Source of the DNA: Chloroflexota bacterium
GTDB lineage: Bacteria; Chloroflexota; Anaerolineae; Aggregatilineales; Phototrophicaceae
Direction: 5' to 3'
Length of the DNA stretch: 64,000 nucleotides
Assembly (NCBI GenBank): GCA_028875245.1
Contig: JAPPEU010000069.1
Location: 62,001-126,000 of the forward strand
Shown in pieces: positions 33,587 to 41,997 of this stretch (positions are counted from its first letter, which is position 1; each line of letters opens with the position of its first letter). The translations under genes and the position numbers were made by a program. Under the pieces are notes generated by a model. That model saw only the letters and a list, made by a program, of their open reading frames with translations. It had not been told where the DNA came from and ran no database searches.

Positions 33587-34012
33587 ATGGCAAAGAAAGT
33601 CAAAGCGATCGTCAAATTGCAGATACCGGCCGGCAAAGCCAATCCAGCGCCGCCGATCGGTCCCGCGCTGGCGCAGCATGGCATCAATCTGATGCAATTC
33701 TGCAAGGAGTACAACGGCCGCACATCGAGCCGCATGGGGGAGATCGTGCCGGCTGAGATCACGGTCTTCGCTGATGGCTCCTTCAAGTTCGCGCTGAAAA
33801 GCCCGCCGACATCTTTCCTCATCAAAAGGGCGGCCGGCATCGAGAAGGCGGCTTCCAATCCGCTGACGGAAACGGTGGCGGTCTTGAACCGCGACCAGGT
33901 GCGGGAGATCGCGCAGGCCAAGATGAACGACATGAACGCCATCGACATTGAAGGCGCGATGCGCCAGGTTGAGGGCACGGCTCGCCAGATGGGCGTCAAG
34001 GTCGCTGATTAG
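33587..34012 (+). CDS. rplK: 50S ribosomal protein uL11
   Basis: A 141-residue ribosomal protein at the GTPase-associated centre. Signatures are [20 protein letters not shown] near the N-terminus, [17 protein letters not shown], and [32 protein letters not shown] before the ATG at 33587 sets the start. It is followed by rplA after 87 bases. Confidence 0.97.
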   Translation: MAKKVKAIVKLQIPAGKANPAPPIGPALAQHGINLMQFCKEYNGRTSSRMGEIVPAEITVFADGSFKFALKSPPTSFLIKRAAGIEKAASNPLTETVAVLNRDQVREIAQAKMNDMNAIDIEGAMRQVEGTARQMGVKVAD

Positions 34013-34099
34013 CCAGCGCGCCCGTCACCAATCGCAGGGATGATTGAGATGAGATTGTGGGAGGGCGCATCCGCCCGTTGACCACGAGGAGAGTAGAGC

Positions 34100-34789
34100 A
34101 TGGGCAAACGTTACAAAGACGCGCTGAAGACCTTTGATCGGCAGCAGTATTACCTGATGGACGAGGCGCTTAAGCTGGTGAAAGACAATGCCAGGGCGAA
34201 ATTCGATGAGACGCTCGAAGTGCATTTCCGGCTGGGCATCGACCCGCGGCACAGCGATCAGCAGATTCGCACGACGGTGATGCTGCCGCATGGAACCGGC
34301 AAGACCATCCGCATTCTGGCTTTTGTCGAAGAGGGCCAGGAAGAGGCGGCTTTGGCGGCCGGCGCCGACATCATCGGGACCGACGAGGTGATCAACCAGA
34401 TCAAGAATGACGGCTGGCTGGAATTTGACGCGACCATCGCCACGCCGCCTATGATGCGCAAGATCGGGCAGATCGCCCGCATATTGGGTCCGCGCGGTTT
34501 GATGCCGAATCCCAAGGCCGGCACGGTCGTTCCGCCGGACGATATCCCCCGCGTTATCGGCGAACTCAAGGCGGGGCGGGTGGAATTCCGCAATGACCGT
34601 ACAGGCAATTTGCATATCCCCTTTGGCAAAGCCAGCTTCACGCAGGAACAGCTGCAGGAGAATCTGCAAGTTTTGGTGGATGCCGTGCAGGCGGCCAAGC
34701 CGGATTCGCAGAAGGGCGCCTATGTCCGCCGCATGGTGCTTACATCGACGATGGGGCCGGGCGTTCGGGTTGAATCGACAGTAAATTAG
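34100..34789 (+). CDS. rplA: 50S ribosomal protein uL1
   Basis: A 229-residue ribosomal protein of the L1 stalk and, in many bacteria, translational repressor of the rplK-rplA mRNA. Motifs: GKRYKDALKTFDR, FRLGIDPRHSDQQIRTTVML, LGPRGLMPNPKAGTVV (the L1 signature) and VEFRNDRTGNLHIPFGKASF. GAGGAGAG lies before the ATG. A short GGGCGCATCCGCCC hairpin-like stretch sits in its leader. The usual next genes rplJ and rplL are absent; a terminator and minus-strand msrA follow. Confidence 0.97.
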   Translation: MGKRYKDALKTFDRQQYYLMDEALKLVKDNARAKFDETLEVHFRLGIDPRHSDQQIRTTVMLPHGTGKTIRILAFVEEGQEEAALAAGADIIGTDEVINQIKNDGWLEFDATIATPPMMRKIGQIARILGPRGLMPNPKAGTVVPPDDIPRVIGELKAGRVEFRNDRTGNLHIPFGKASFTQEQLQENLQVLVDAVQAAKPDSQKGAYVRRMVLTSTMGPGVRVESTVN

Positions 34790-34964
34790 GCGCGTCACAA
34801 CATAATCTAACTGCTGTAGACACACGCGCGACAATGCCGCCGCCCACGCAAAACACCTTGCATCTCGGCGCGTCGTCGCTCCCCTCCCTGACTCGTCGGA
34901 TGCCCGCGATAGAAATGACGGGAGGGGCCGGGGGTGGGGTTGGTTGACTGCCCGCAACGTAAAC

Positions 34965-34994
34965 AGGGGCGAGCCATCGGGCCGCCCTTTTTTT
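34965..34994 (+). terminator. Terminator after rplA, built from a dispersed repeat
   Basis: AGGGGCGAGCC-ATC-GGGCCGCCCT followed by seven T residues. GGGCG pairs with CGCCC and GCC with GGC around a small loop with one mismatch. The stem wording (GGGGCGAGCCA) is that of the dispersed repeats. The 34790-35060 gap otherwise shows no gene. Confidence 0.65.
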
Positions 34995-35060
34995 GTAATA
35001 GTGAGGGATGCCGGCGGGGGACGCGATTAGCAGCCCTGCACTTTGTGGACGATCCCGGCT

Positions 35061-35597
35061 TTATTGCTTGAGCCGCTCGAAGTATTGCTTGCGGAACTTG
35101 GCCACCTTGGGCGCGATCACGTAGGCGCAATAACCTGATCGTGGATTATTCACGAAATAATCCTGGTGGTAATCCTCGGCGACCCAGAAGGTACTGGCCG
35201 GGCTGACCTCGGTGACGAATTTTCTGCCATACAGCCCTTCGTCTTCAAGGCCTTTGATTGTCTCTTCGGCGATGCGTCTCTGCTCCTCGCTGTGGTACCA
35301 GATGCCGGAGCGGTACTGCGGCCCGACATCATTCCCCTGGCGATTGAGCGTGGTGGGATCGTGTATGGTGAAGAAGATATTCAAAATATCTTCGAAGCTG
35401 ATGATGTCGGGGTCGAAGCTGACATTGACCACCTCGGCGTGGCCGGTGGTTTTGGCGCAGACTTGCTCGTAGCTGGGGTTCTCGACGTGGCCGCCCATAT
35501 AGCCTGATATGGCCGACTCGACGCCGATGAGCTGATTGTAAACGGCTTCCACACACCAAAAGCAGCCACCTCCCAAAGTAGCGACTTCGTTATTCAT
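35061..35597 (-). CDS. msrA: Peptide methionine sulfoxide reductase A
   Basis: A 178-residue repair enzyme that reduces methionine-S-sulfoxide. The active site GGCFWCVEAVYNQL lies at residues 9-22, with the catalytic Cys12. Further motifs are SGYMGGHVENPSYEQVC, TGHAEVV, and GPQYRSGIWYHSEEQRR. AAAGGGATGG precedes the ATG at 35597; other in-frame starts lie at 35606 and 35624. It stands alone after the ribosomal cluster. Confidence 0.96.
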   Translation of the reverse strand: MNNEVATLGGGCFWCVEAVYNQLIGVESAISGYMGGHVENPSYEQVCAKTTGHAEVVNVSFDPDIISFEDILNIFFTIHDPTTLNRQGNDVGPQYRSGIWYHSEEQRRIAEETIKGLEDEGLYGRKFVTEVSPASTFWVAEDYHQDYFVNNPRSGYCAYVIAPKVAKFRKQYFERLKQ

Positions 35598-35681
35598 GAT
35601 ATCCATCCCTTTGCATTCGACCATTGAAATCAGTATGGCCGAAGAATCTTGCCGATTTCCTACGAAGGCATAAGACCGCCA

Positions 35682-36518
35682 TCAGAGAGCCGCCTCTGAT
35701 TCCGCGACCGCCTGCGTCAGGCGCGCCCATTCGGACAGCGACAGGGTCTCGGCGCGGCGCTGTGGATCAATATCGGCGGCGGCGACCAAATCACGCGCGG
35801 CCGACGCTTTAATCCGCAGGCCGCCGGCAAGCGCGTTCTTTAACTGTTTGCGCTTCATGCTGAAGCCCGCCTTGACCACGCGAAAGAACAGCCGTGAAGA
35901 AGGCGCCTCGACGGCCGGCGCCTCGTGCGTATCGATGCGAACGATGGCGCTGTCGATATTCGGGCGCGGCCAAAAGACGGCCGGGCTGAACTTGCTCACG
36001 ATGCGCGGAACCCCGTAATACTGCACGGCGACTGACAGCAGGGTCATCGCGCCGGGCGCCCCGATGATGCGTTCCGCCACTTCGTACTGCATGGTCAAGA
36101 CTATGCGCCGCGGCGGGTTCCGTGATTCGAGAAAATGCCAGAGGATGGCGGAGCTGATGTAGTAGGGCGCATTGGCCGCCACTATGTATGCTTCCGCGCC
36201 GACCAGCGTGGCAATATCTGTCTTGAGGATGTCGCCAAATATGAGGTAGACGTTGGCGATATCGTCAAAGCGCTCTTCGAGGATCGGGCGCAAGCGCTGG
36301 TCGACCTCGATCGAGAAGACCTGTTTGGCCGCCCGGGCCAGCAGCTCCGTCAGCGCGCCCGTGCCGGCGCCGACCTCGACGACAGTTTCGTAGGGCTGCG
36401 GCGCGGCCGCGGTTACGATTTTTTCCAGCGCCCTGGGGTCGTGCATGAAATTTTGCCCAAGGCTTTTCTTGGGCAGGATCAGGTAGCTATCGAGCAGAGC
36501 CTTGGGACTGGGAGACAT
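35682..36518 (-). CDS. rsmA: 16S rRNA adenine dimethyltransferase
   Basis: A 278-residue methyltransferase that dimethylates two adenines near the 3-prime end of 16S rRNA. It opens with PKKSLGQNFMHD, has the SAM-binding VVEVGAGTGALTELLA (about 46-61), IEVDQRLRPIL, and the catalytic NAPYYISSAIL (NLPY in most relatives). AVFWPRPNIDSAIVRI and FSMKRKQLKNAL complete the family pattern. The Leu-to-Ala change in the NxPY motif is conservative and seen in some relatives. Confidence 0.95.
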   Translation of the reverse strand: MSPSPKALLDSYLILPKKSLGQNFMHDPRALEKIVTAAAPQPYETVVEVGAGTGALTELLARAAKQVFSIEVDQRLRPILEERFDDIANVYLIFGDILKTDIATLVGAEAYIVAANAPYYISSAILWHFLESRNPPRRIVLTMQYEVAERIIGAPGAMTLLSVAVQYYGVPRIVSKFSPAVFWPRPNIDSAIVRIDTHEAPAVEAPSSRLFFRVVKAGFSMKRKQLKNALAGGLRIKASAARDLVAAADIDPQRRAETLSLSEWARLTQAVAESEAAL

Positions 36519-36655
36519 GGCGGGCTTCGACCTGGACGCAATGGCGGATGATTTCAGTTGACCATAGCGGGGCGGTTTTGAACAGGGTGAGCGAATTGCG
36601 CGCCGTCGATTCTGCTAAAATGAGAAAAGTATTTTCAGAAACGATAGCGGACGCC

Positions 36656-37183
36656 ATGACCATTGAACCCAGCTATATTCCGGTATTGATATTCCTGCTG
36701 CGCGTCAGCAACAACGTCATCGGGACGCTGCGCCTGATTTTGATGTCGCGCGGGCAGCGCGCCTGGGGCTTCGCCTTTGCCTCGTTGGAGTCGCTGTTAT
36801 TAGCTTATACCGCCGGGCATGTGATCACAGATTTGGAGAATATCCCCAAGCTGGCGGCTTATGTTTTCGGCTTTGCCGTTGGCGGCTTCGTTGGCATGCA
36901 GGTGGAGAACCGCTTCGTGAAGTCTTATGAGAGCGTGACGGTTATCGCGGCGCGCGAAATCTCGCACAAGATGGCCTTGGCTTTACGCGAGCGCGGACAT
37001 GGCGTCACCGAGATCATGGGCGAGGGCGCGCATGGCGAGGTTGAAGAACTGCGCATCATCGTGCATCGGCGCGACCTGCATCAAGTCCTGCGCATCATCC
37101 ACAATATCAAGGAAGATGTTTTTGTGACGGTCGAGCACTCCGAGTTTATACGCGGTGGCTGGATCCGCGCGCACCGGCGTTAA
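36656..37183 (+). CDS. UPF0316 (YebE-like, DUF2179) membrane protein
   Basis: A 175-residue protein with three N-terminal transmembrane helices (YIPVLIFLLRVSNNVIGTLR; AFASLESLLLAYTAG; YVFGFAVGGFVGM) and a soluble C-terminal DUF2179-type domain (VTVIAAREISHKMALALRER, EVEELRIIVHRRDLHQVLRI). This matches the UPF0316/YebE family of unknown function. ATG at 36656 fits the family's N-terminus. An upstream ATG at 36620 sits in TGCTAAAATG, which may instead be the promoter -10 region. It is divergent from rsmA. Confidence 0.85.
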   Translation: MTIEPSYIPVLIFLLRVSNNVIGTLRLILMSRGQRAWGFAFASLESLLLAYTAGHVITDLENIPKLAAYVFGFAVGGFVGMQVENRFVKSYESVTVIAAREISHKMALALRERGHGVTEIMGEGAHGEVEELRIIVHRRDLHQVLRIIHNIKEDVFVTVEHSEFIRGGWIRAHRR

Positions 37184-37189
37184 ATGAGC

Positions 37190-37615
37190 TCACTCTTCCG
37201 TCAGCGCAAGCTCGACGAAATAGGTAGGGTACTCAAGCAGACGGTGGATGGGGCATTTGCCGGCGATATCGCGCAGCCGCTTGAGCTGCTTCGCGTCCAG
37301 GTCGCCATGGAAGACCAGGGCCTCGCGCACTTCATGCACGAAGGCGTCGTTCCCGTCGTGGGCCGGATAATCGCTGCCCTTGAAGCGTTCGTAATCGAGC
37401 TTGACCTCGACGCGCCGCAAGTCCCAGCCTTTGCGCTCGGCATAGAGCCGGCAGGTGATGGCCATGCAGGCGCCGAGGGCGCCCAGCATCATTTCGCCCG
37501 GAGTGGGCGCGGTATCTCCCCCGCCGGCCTCGGCTGGTTCATCGACATGCCATTGATGATGGCGGACCTTGATGGTGGTGCGGGTGCCGTCTTCCAGCAC
37601 AATGTCGACGGGCAT
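37190..37615 (-). CDS. OsmC family peroxiredoxin-like protein
   Basis: A 141-residue protein of the OsmC/Ohr superfamily, thiol-dependent peroxidases that act on organic hydroperoxides. The two reactive cysteines are in MLGALGACMAITCRLYAERK (about 45-64, first Cys at GAC) and GKCPIHRLLE near 122. TPGEMML is also typical. It converges with the UPF0316 gene, with six bases between the stops. Whether it is a true peroxidase or an OsmC-like protein without this activity cannot be decided here. Confidence 0.9.
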   Translation of the reverse strand: MPVDIVLEDGTRTTIKVRHHQWHVDEPAEAGGGDTAPTPGEMMLGALGACMAITCRLYAERKGWDLRRVEVKLDYERFKGSDYPAHDGNDAFVHEVREALVFHGDLDAKQLKRLRDIAGKCPIHRLLEYPTYFVELALTEE

Positions 37616-37652
37616 TTCCTAATCCTCTTCTGTGTTTGCGGTTTCCGCGAGC

Positions 37653-38234
37653 TTAATCACGCAGGACGGCGAATAGCTTGCTGACTTCCAATTCAAAGCC
37701 GGGCAGGACATCTTCGCCGCTGAGCGTGGCATCGTTGCCTGCAAATTCGATCCGCAGCTGTGTGCCTTCAATCAGGCGACAGACTTCGACGCCCCGCCTT
37801 TCCGGTTGGACGAGCCAGACGAGTGCTGTTCCGTTGAGCAGGTATATTTCAGCTTTTCGCCTCGCCGACGAGAAAGTCTCGCTCGGTGACAACACCTCTA
37901 CCGCCAAATCCGGCATCGCGGAAATGAATTTCTTGGAAGGCGGTTGCGGCAGATGCTCGTAGCGAATAAACGCGATATCGGGTCCTAGGAGCGTATAGCG
38001 GTTCCTCGCTGGATGAAATCCGATCTCACCGGTCAGCTCGCCGATATCGTTTGATTGAAGATATTGCCAAATATACCCGGATAGATTTGAAACGAGAAGC
38101 CCATGCGGTCTGCCCGGGCGCGTCATTGTGATTAGTTCTCCGTCGATTAACTCAAGGAAGACATGTTCGTTGTCGGGGTCTTGCGCCATCTCCCAAACAT
38201 CATCAATAGTATAAAGCTGCTTTTCGATAATCAT
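37653..38234 (-). CDS. Uma2 family (DUF820) protein, copy 1
   Basis: A 193-residue protein of the Uma2 (DUF820) family, which has a PD-(D/E)xK nuclease fold. The family pattern is visible: FLELIDGELITM, RPHGLLVSNLSGYIWQYL, GPDIAFI, MPDLAVEVLSPSET (Asp and Glu of the core), RRKAEIYLLNGTALVWLVQP. No nuclease activity has been firmly established for most members. It is a close paralogue of the next gene upstream on the same strand, and such families are expanded in cyanobacteria and Chloroflexota. Confidence 0.9.
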   Translation of the reverse strand: MIIEKQLYTIDDVWEMAQDPDNEHVFLELIDGELITMTRPGRPHGLLVSNLSGYIWQYLQSNDIGELTGEIGFHPARNRYTLLGPDIAFIRYEHLPQPPSKKFISAMPDLAVEVLSPSETFSSARRKAEIYLLNGTALVWLVQPERRGVEVCRLIEGTQLRIEFAGNDATLSGEDVLPGFELEVSKLFAVLRD

Positions 38235-38295
38235 GGTACTGGTACTCCAACATTAATGCCCAAAACTCGCCGTTTTGAGCCATAGCCAGCGCTCT

Positions 38296-38865
38296 TCACG
38301 CGAATAATCTGCTGACCTCCAGCTCGAATCCAGGCAGGACATCTTCGCCGCTGAGCGTGTCTTCTACGCCGAAAAACTCAGATTGCAGGTCCCCGCCTTC
38401 GCCCACACGACAGACTTCGACGCCCCGCCTTTCCGGTTGGACGAGCCAAACCAGTGCCGTCCCATTCTCCAGGTAGGCTTGCGCTTTGTGTCTCATTTTC
38501 CTCTGCGAATCTGATGGCGACTGGATCTCGACCGCCAGGTCGGGCATCTGTGGTACATAGCCTTCGGGCAGTGGATCGGGCAGGTTCTCAAAGCGTTGGA
38601 GGGCGACATCGGGCAGGAGCGCGGTGTGGCGGGATTCAGGCGGATGGAATCCTACCTCCCCGGTTACTTCGCCAACCGGGTGCTCGGCAGTGTAGAGTCT
38701 CAAACGAAAAGCCAATTCTATGGCAATGAGTCCATGTTTCCGTCCTGGCATCTCATCCTCATAAAGTCGTCCATCAATGAGATAAAAGTAACGGTCCTCA
38801 AAGGCGGGGTCGCTCTCCATCGCCCACAAGTCGTCCACGGTGTACAGCTTCTGTTGGATTGCCAT
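38296..38865 (-). CDS. Uma2 family (DUF820) protein, copy 2
   Basis: A 189-residue paralogue of the preceding Uma2 gene: YFYLIDGRLYEDEMP, RKHGLIAIELAFRLRLY, LPDVALQRFENLPD, MPDLAVEIQSPSDS, HKAQAYLENGTALVWLVQPE. The last 60 residues are nearly the same as in copy 1 (RRGVEVCR, LSGEDVLPGFELEVS), showing recent tandem duplication with divergence in the N-terminal half. The two genes lie 61 bases apart. Confidence 0.9.
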   Translation of the reverse strand: MAIQQKLYTVDDLWAMESDPAFEDRYFYLIDGRLYEDEMPGRKHGLIAIELAFRLRLYTAEHPVGEVTGEVGFHPPESRHTALLPDVALQRFENLPDPLPEGYVPQMPDLAVEIQSPSDSQRKMRHKAQAYLENGTALVWLVQPERRGVEVCRVGEGGDLQSEFFGVEDTLSGEDVLPGFELEVSRLFA

Positions 38866-38951
38866 TTTGGTTCAGCCTGCAGCGTCAATCATCGCCCAAG
38901 TATAACATACTTGCGTTTGTGCCAGTTGTAGACGGGGCATGTTGGCGTGGG

Positions 38952-39332
38952 TCAGAGGCCGTAGCCGCTCGGCGGAATCGCGAGCAGGTACATGATCGAC
39001 AAGCCGGCGATGAGCAGCGGCAAGAGGATGACAACGGCGATCAGCGGCTTTTCGCTCTTGAGGTGCATGTAGAACCAGATGACGAGGCTGGACTTGATGA
39101 TGGCGATGCCCAGCAGGAGGACGGCTTTAATCGCCTGCAGCGCAGCGGCGGCGTCCGGCGCGTCATGGATGGCGCCATTGAGGAACTCGGCGCTCAAGAC
39201 CTCGATCACGGTGAGGATGGCCAGGCCGGCGAAGACGACCGTGTAGACGCCGCCTTCGACTGTAATTTCGCGCCTCAGCAGCTGTACCGTGTTGCTGTGG
39301 TGTTCGCCCTCGTGCTGCATCGCTTCGGCCAT
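38952..39332 (-). CDS. Cytochrome c oxidase subunit IV family protein
   Basis: A 126-residue membrane protein with three helices. After a His-rich start (EAMQHEGEHHSN) come helices near 28-45, 66-90 (ending LVIWFYMHLKSEK, the COX4-type signature) and 95-120. It is the last gene of the oxidase cluster. AGGAG lies upstream of the ATG at 39332, ten bases after the subunit III stop. Subunit IV of bacterial oxidases has a structural role. Confidence 0.85.
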   Translation of the reverse strand: MAEAMQHEGEHHSNTVQLLRREITVEGGVYTVVFAGLAILTVIEVLSAEFLNGAIHDAPDAAAALQAIKAVLLLGIAIIKSSLVIWFYMHLKSEKPLIAVVILLPLLIAGLSIMYLLAIPPSGYGL

Positions 39333-39342
39333 GATTGCGCTC

Positions 39343-39978
39343 CTAAACCAGATAGATGAGGGTGAACAGCATAATCCAGACGACATCGACGAAGTGCCAG
39401 TATAAGCCGAACATCTCGATGCCGATCGGGTTCTTGTCGTAGCGGCCTTTGGCGCCGCGCCGCATGACTTCCAGCGCCCAGAGCACGCCGACGAAGACGT
39501 GGGCGCCGTGGAAGAATGTGGGCGCGTAGAAACGCATGCCGAAGGTGCTCCATTCCGAGGCGGTGTCGAAGCCGAGCACGATGCCCAGATGCGCCAGCTC
39601 GCTGTATTCGATGTATTGCCCGCCGAGGAAGACGATGCCGCCCAGCGCGGTCAAGCCGATCCAGCGCAGCATGCCCGCCCGGTTGCCCCCCTGCATCGCG
39701 CGCAAGCCCATCACCATGAAGAAGCTGCTCGCCAGCAGGACGAAGGTGTTGGCGGTGACCAGGCCGACGCCGAGTTCTTCATGCGCCTGCGCGACGATAT
39801 CTTTTTCGTTGATGCGAAAGATGATGTAGCCGACGATCATGATCGAGAAGATGACGATTTCCGACGCCAGGTAGAGCCAGACGCCCAGCTTCATGTTGTT
39901 GTTGTGTTCTTCTTCGCTCATGTGCCCGTGATCGTCGTGGGCAGGCGCGGGTAGGTGACTCGCTGTCAGTTCGGCCAT
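39343..39978 (-). CDS. ctaE: Cytochrome c oxidase subunit III
   Basis: A 211-residue membrane protein with five helices after a His-rich N-terminus (PAPAHDDHGHMSEEEHNNN). Family motifs: MKLGVWLYLASEIVIFSIMI, FVLLASSFFMVMGLRAM, LGGQYIEYSELA, MRFYAPTFFHGAHVFVG and the C-terminal GLYWHFVDVVWIMLFTLIYL. It is the conventional subunit III of the caa3-type oxidase. A second subunit III-like gene lies at 43253. The R-M cassette begins 25 bases upstream of its start. Confidence 0.93.
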   Translation of the reverse strand: MAELTASHLPAPAHDDHGHMSEEEHNNNMKLGVWLYLASEIVIFSIMIVGYIIFRINEKDIVAQAHEELGVGLVTANTFVLLASSFFMVMGLRAMQGGNRAGMLRWIGLTALGGIVFLGGQYIEYSELAHLGIVLGFDTASEWSTFGMRFYAPTFFHGAHVFVGVLWALEVMRRGAKGRYDKNPIGIEMFGLYWHFVDVVWIMLFTLIYLV

Positions 39979-40003
39979 GCTTGAGTTCTCACTACTTTCT
40001 CAA

Positions 40004-41140
40004 TCAATGCTTGCGCAATAAGAATAGATACTCAAAGTTCTTGCCTTCTTTTGGTCTCACCCATTTGTTGGTCCAGCGCATACCAGACATTACATTTCGT
40101 TTGTACTCAATTTCTTGAACCTCGACAATTTCTCCGCACTTCTGTAATACCTCAATAAGTTCGTCGGATGTTGCGCGCCCCCCAGAGCTATACGACAGCA
40201 GAACGTACTTCGCGCGGACGCTGCTTATCAATCTTTCGATTGCCACGACAGAGCGAAACCGACCACCAAAGTTTCTTCGAAAATCTTCAAAGACAGACGC
40301 TGCTACTTTGTCGCGCGTATCGACTCGACGCTTAGCTTTACCAAATAATCTTGGCCTGTCGTTGAGACACACTGTTGTCCAAATGTGATAGTAGGCTGCA
40401 TAACGCACTCTAGACGGCGGCATTTTCTCATTGTTTGAACCATAAGGTGGGTCAAAGTAAGCCAGATCAACCTCTGGTATGTCATCTAATACTTGGAAAA
40501 TGTCACCTCGGCGAACCCTGTGATTCCCGGCAGTTTCAACAAACATGGGCTCCTTCAGTTCAAGTCTCTTGTACGAACGCGGAGACCATTCCTTTAGATA
40601 TGAGGCAAAGTGTCCCAATGTACTATCTACTTTATCAAGCGCCAATATGAGGCTAGTCAATAATACCGATTTCTCTACTTTGGAAAGTGACATTTCGTCA
40701 ATTGCTTCTCTAATAGCATCTAGTTTTCTGGTGTTGTGCCTTTGCCAAGGTTTCTTCGTATTGACAAACTCAGACTCTGAAGCGTCTCCACCATAATGTT
40801 CGGTGAACCAGCCATCAAACGGTTGGACGTTGTTTAGATATTCGATTAGTTCTGCCAAGTGATTGATGTGGCAATTTCTCAAGTAGCAAGTCGCAAACAC
40901 TTCTGACCACGCAGAAATGTCAGAAGAAATGACATCGTGTCCATTGTGGGCGAATGCTTGAGAAACTCTGGTTGTGCCCGAGAATCCATCAATTACGGAT
41001 TTAGCATTGATTTTCCTAGCAGCGTCAATGATGTAGGGAATAATCAGCATTTTAGAGCCGATATATTTTATTCCTTCAGTGTTTGCTGGTTGGGGCTCTT
41101 CATCGGCAAACAGTTCAAGCTGAAGCTGTGGTTGATTCAC
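40004..41140 (-). CDS. D12-class adenine-N6 DNA methyltransferase
   Basis: A 378-residue methyltransferase. Motifs are in the D12/Dam order: IKYIGSKMLIIPYI (about 23-36), the SAM-binding VIDGFSGTTRVSQAFAHNG, and catalytic YFDPPYGSNN (DPPY). It would methylate adenine in a specific sequence and protect the host from the adjacent endonuclease. The start is a GTG that shares bases with the endonuclease stop (GTGA), implying translational coupling. Composition is clearly AT-richer than the oxidase genes on both sides. The recognition sequence cannot be predicted by eye. Confidence 0.9.
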   Translation of the reverse strand: MNQPQLQLELFADEEPQPANTEGIKYIGSKMLIIPYIIDAARKINAKSVIDGFSGTTRVSQAFAHNGHDVISSDISAWSEVFATCYLRNCHINHLAELIEYLNNVQPFDGWFTEHYGGDASESEFVNTKKPWQRHNTRKLDAIREAIDEMSLSKVEKSVLLTSLILALDKVDSTLGHFASYLKEWSPRSYKRLELKEPMFVETAGNHRVRRGDIFQVLDDIPEVDLAYFDPPYGSNNEKMPPSRVRYAAYYHIWTTVCLNDRPRLFGKAKRRVDTRDKVAASVFEDFRRNFGGRFRSVVAIERLISSVRAKYVLLSYSSGGRATSDELIEVLQKCGEIVEVQEIEYKRNVMSGMRWTNKWVRPKEGKNFEYLFLLRKH

Positions 41141-41982
41141 AATCCCTCACCTTGAATTATGCTTGCTATATCTTTTTTCACACTTTCCAATGCCTCAACA
41201 TGTCCTGTCTGAGAAGCCACAAGACTATGTGAGAACAGCTTTACTAGGACCAGGTTATGAGAATAGTCTATCCAGCCACCGGTAATGCTGTCGAAATACT
41301 GAATCGCGTTTCGCGTATTTGTCCATAAGCCGCGTTGGAGGGCATTAGCAGCTGCACCCCCATATCTCACCTCGCAGATATACTCATAGTCTTCATTTAC
41401 GAATTCGTAGATTGGATGCTTTCTGCCGCTCCCACCTGTAACTTTTCTAATGGTTGCAACATCTTGCTTGGCCCGTTCTTGATCAAACACCAAAATGTTA
41501 CACCTGTTTCTTTTCTCATCATATATTAGAGGGAGGACATTCATCTGTTCAATTTCTGAAAAGGCTGGCGACTCCAAGATTGCACGAATACTATTGGAAT
41601 CGCTTATTTCAGATTCGCCCTGTGATTCCAAGAACGGAAACATACGCGCCTCTTTGTCCGTAGATAGCTGAAGTGGACCTACACCGTAGGCTTTAATGCT
41701 GATGAGCACTTCGTCCTCAGTGATCTGATTCACGACAGAGATATCCTCTTCGTGCTGCTTGGCGCGAAATCTGTCTTTACCTACATGAGTAGAATTAAAG
41801 TCATACATGTACTGATTAATGAATTCTGGAATAGCTATTTCAGCCAAATCACCGTGCGTCTTGTTTCCTATCAACCTCATTGTAAAGATATTGCTCAAGG
41901 TTATACTGATGAGGCTCGGATGCTTACTAATAAGTAGTTTGAGCCGTTTAGTGAATTCTTGATATGGACTGGAATCCGGCAT
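41137..41982 (-). CDS. Probable type II restriction endonuclease
   Basis: A 281-residue protein coupled to the methyltransferase by a four-base overlap, so by context the endonuclease of a type II system. I do not recognise the exact family. THGDLAEIAIPEFINQYM near residue 43 resembles the acidic start of some restriction enzyme folds, and HEEDISVVNQ followed by VLISIKAYGVGPLQLSTDK looks like a PD-(D/E)xK-type core (Asp ... I-K). It lies 15 bases downstream of the membrane protein gene and on the same strand as the oxidase genes. AT-rich like its partner. Confidence 0.7.
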   Translation of the reverse strand: MPDSSPYQEFTKRLKLLISKHPSLISITLSNIFTMRLIGNKTHGDLAEIAIPEFINQYMYDFNSTHVGKDRFRAKQHEEDISVVNQITEDEVLISIKAYGVGPLQLSTDKEARMFPFLESQGESEISDSNSIRAILESPAFSEIEQMNVLPLIYDEKRNRCNILVFDQERAKQDVATIRKVTGGSGRKHPIYEFVNEDYEYICEVRYGGAAANALQRGLWTNTRNAIQYFDSITGGWIDYSHNLVLVKLFSHSLVASQTGHVEALESVKKDIASIIQGEGL

Positions 41983-41997
41983 GCTATCTCTCTCGCT

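Noticed and set aside
34025-34957. Long minus-strand frame over rplA and its downstream gap
   Set aside because: It overlaps the conserved rplA gene, has low-complexity composition and no recognisable domain.
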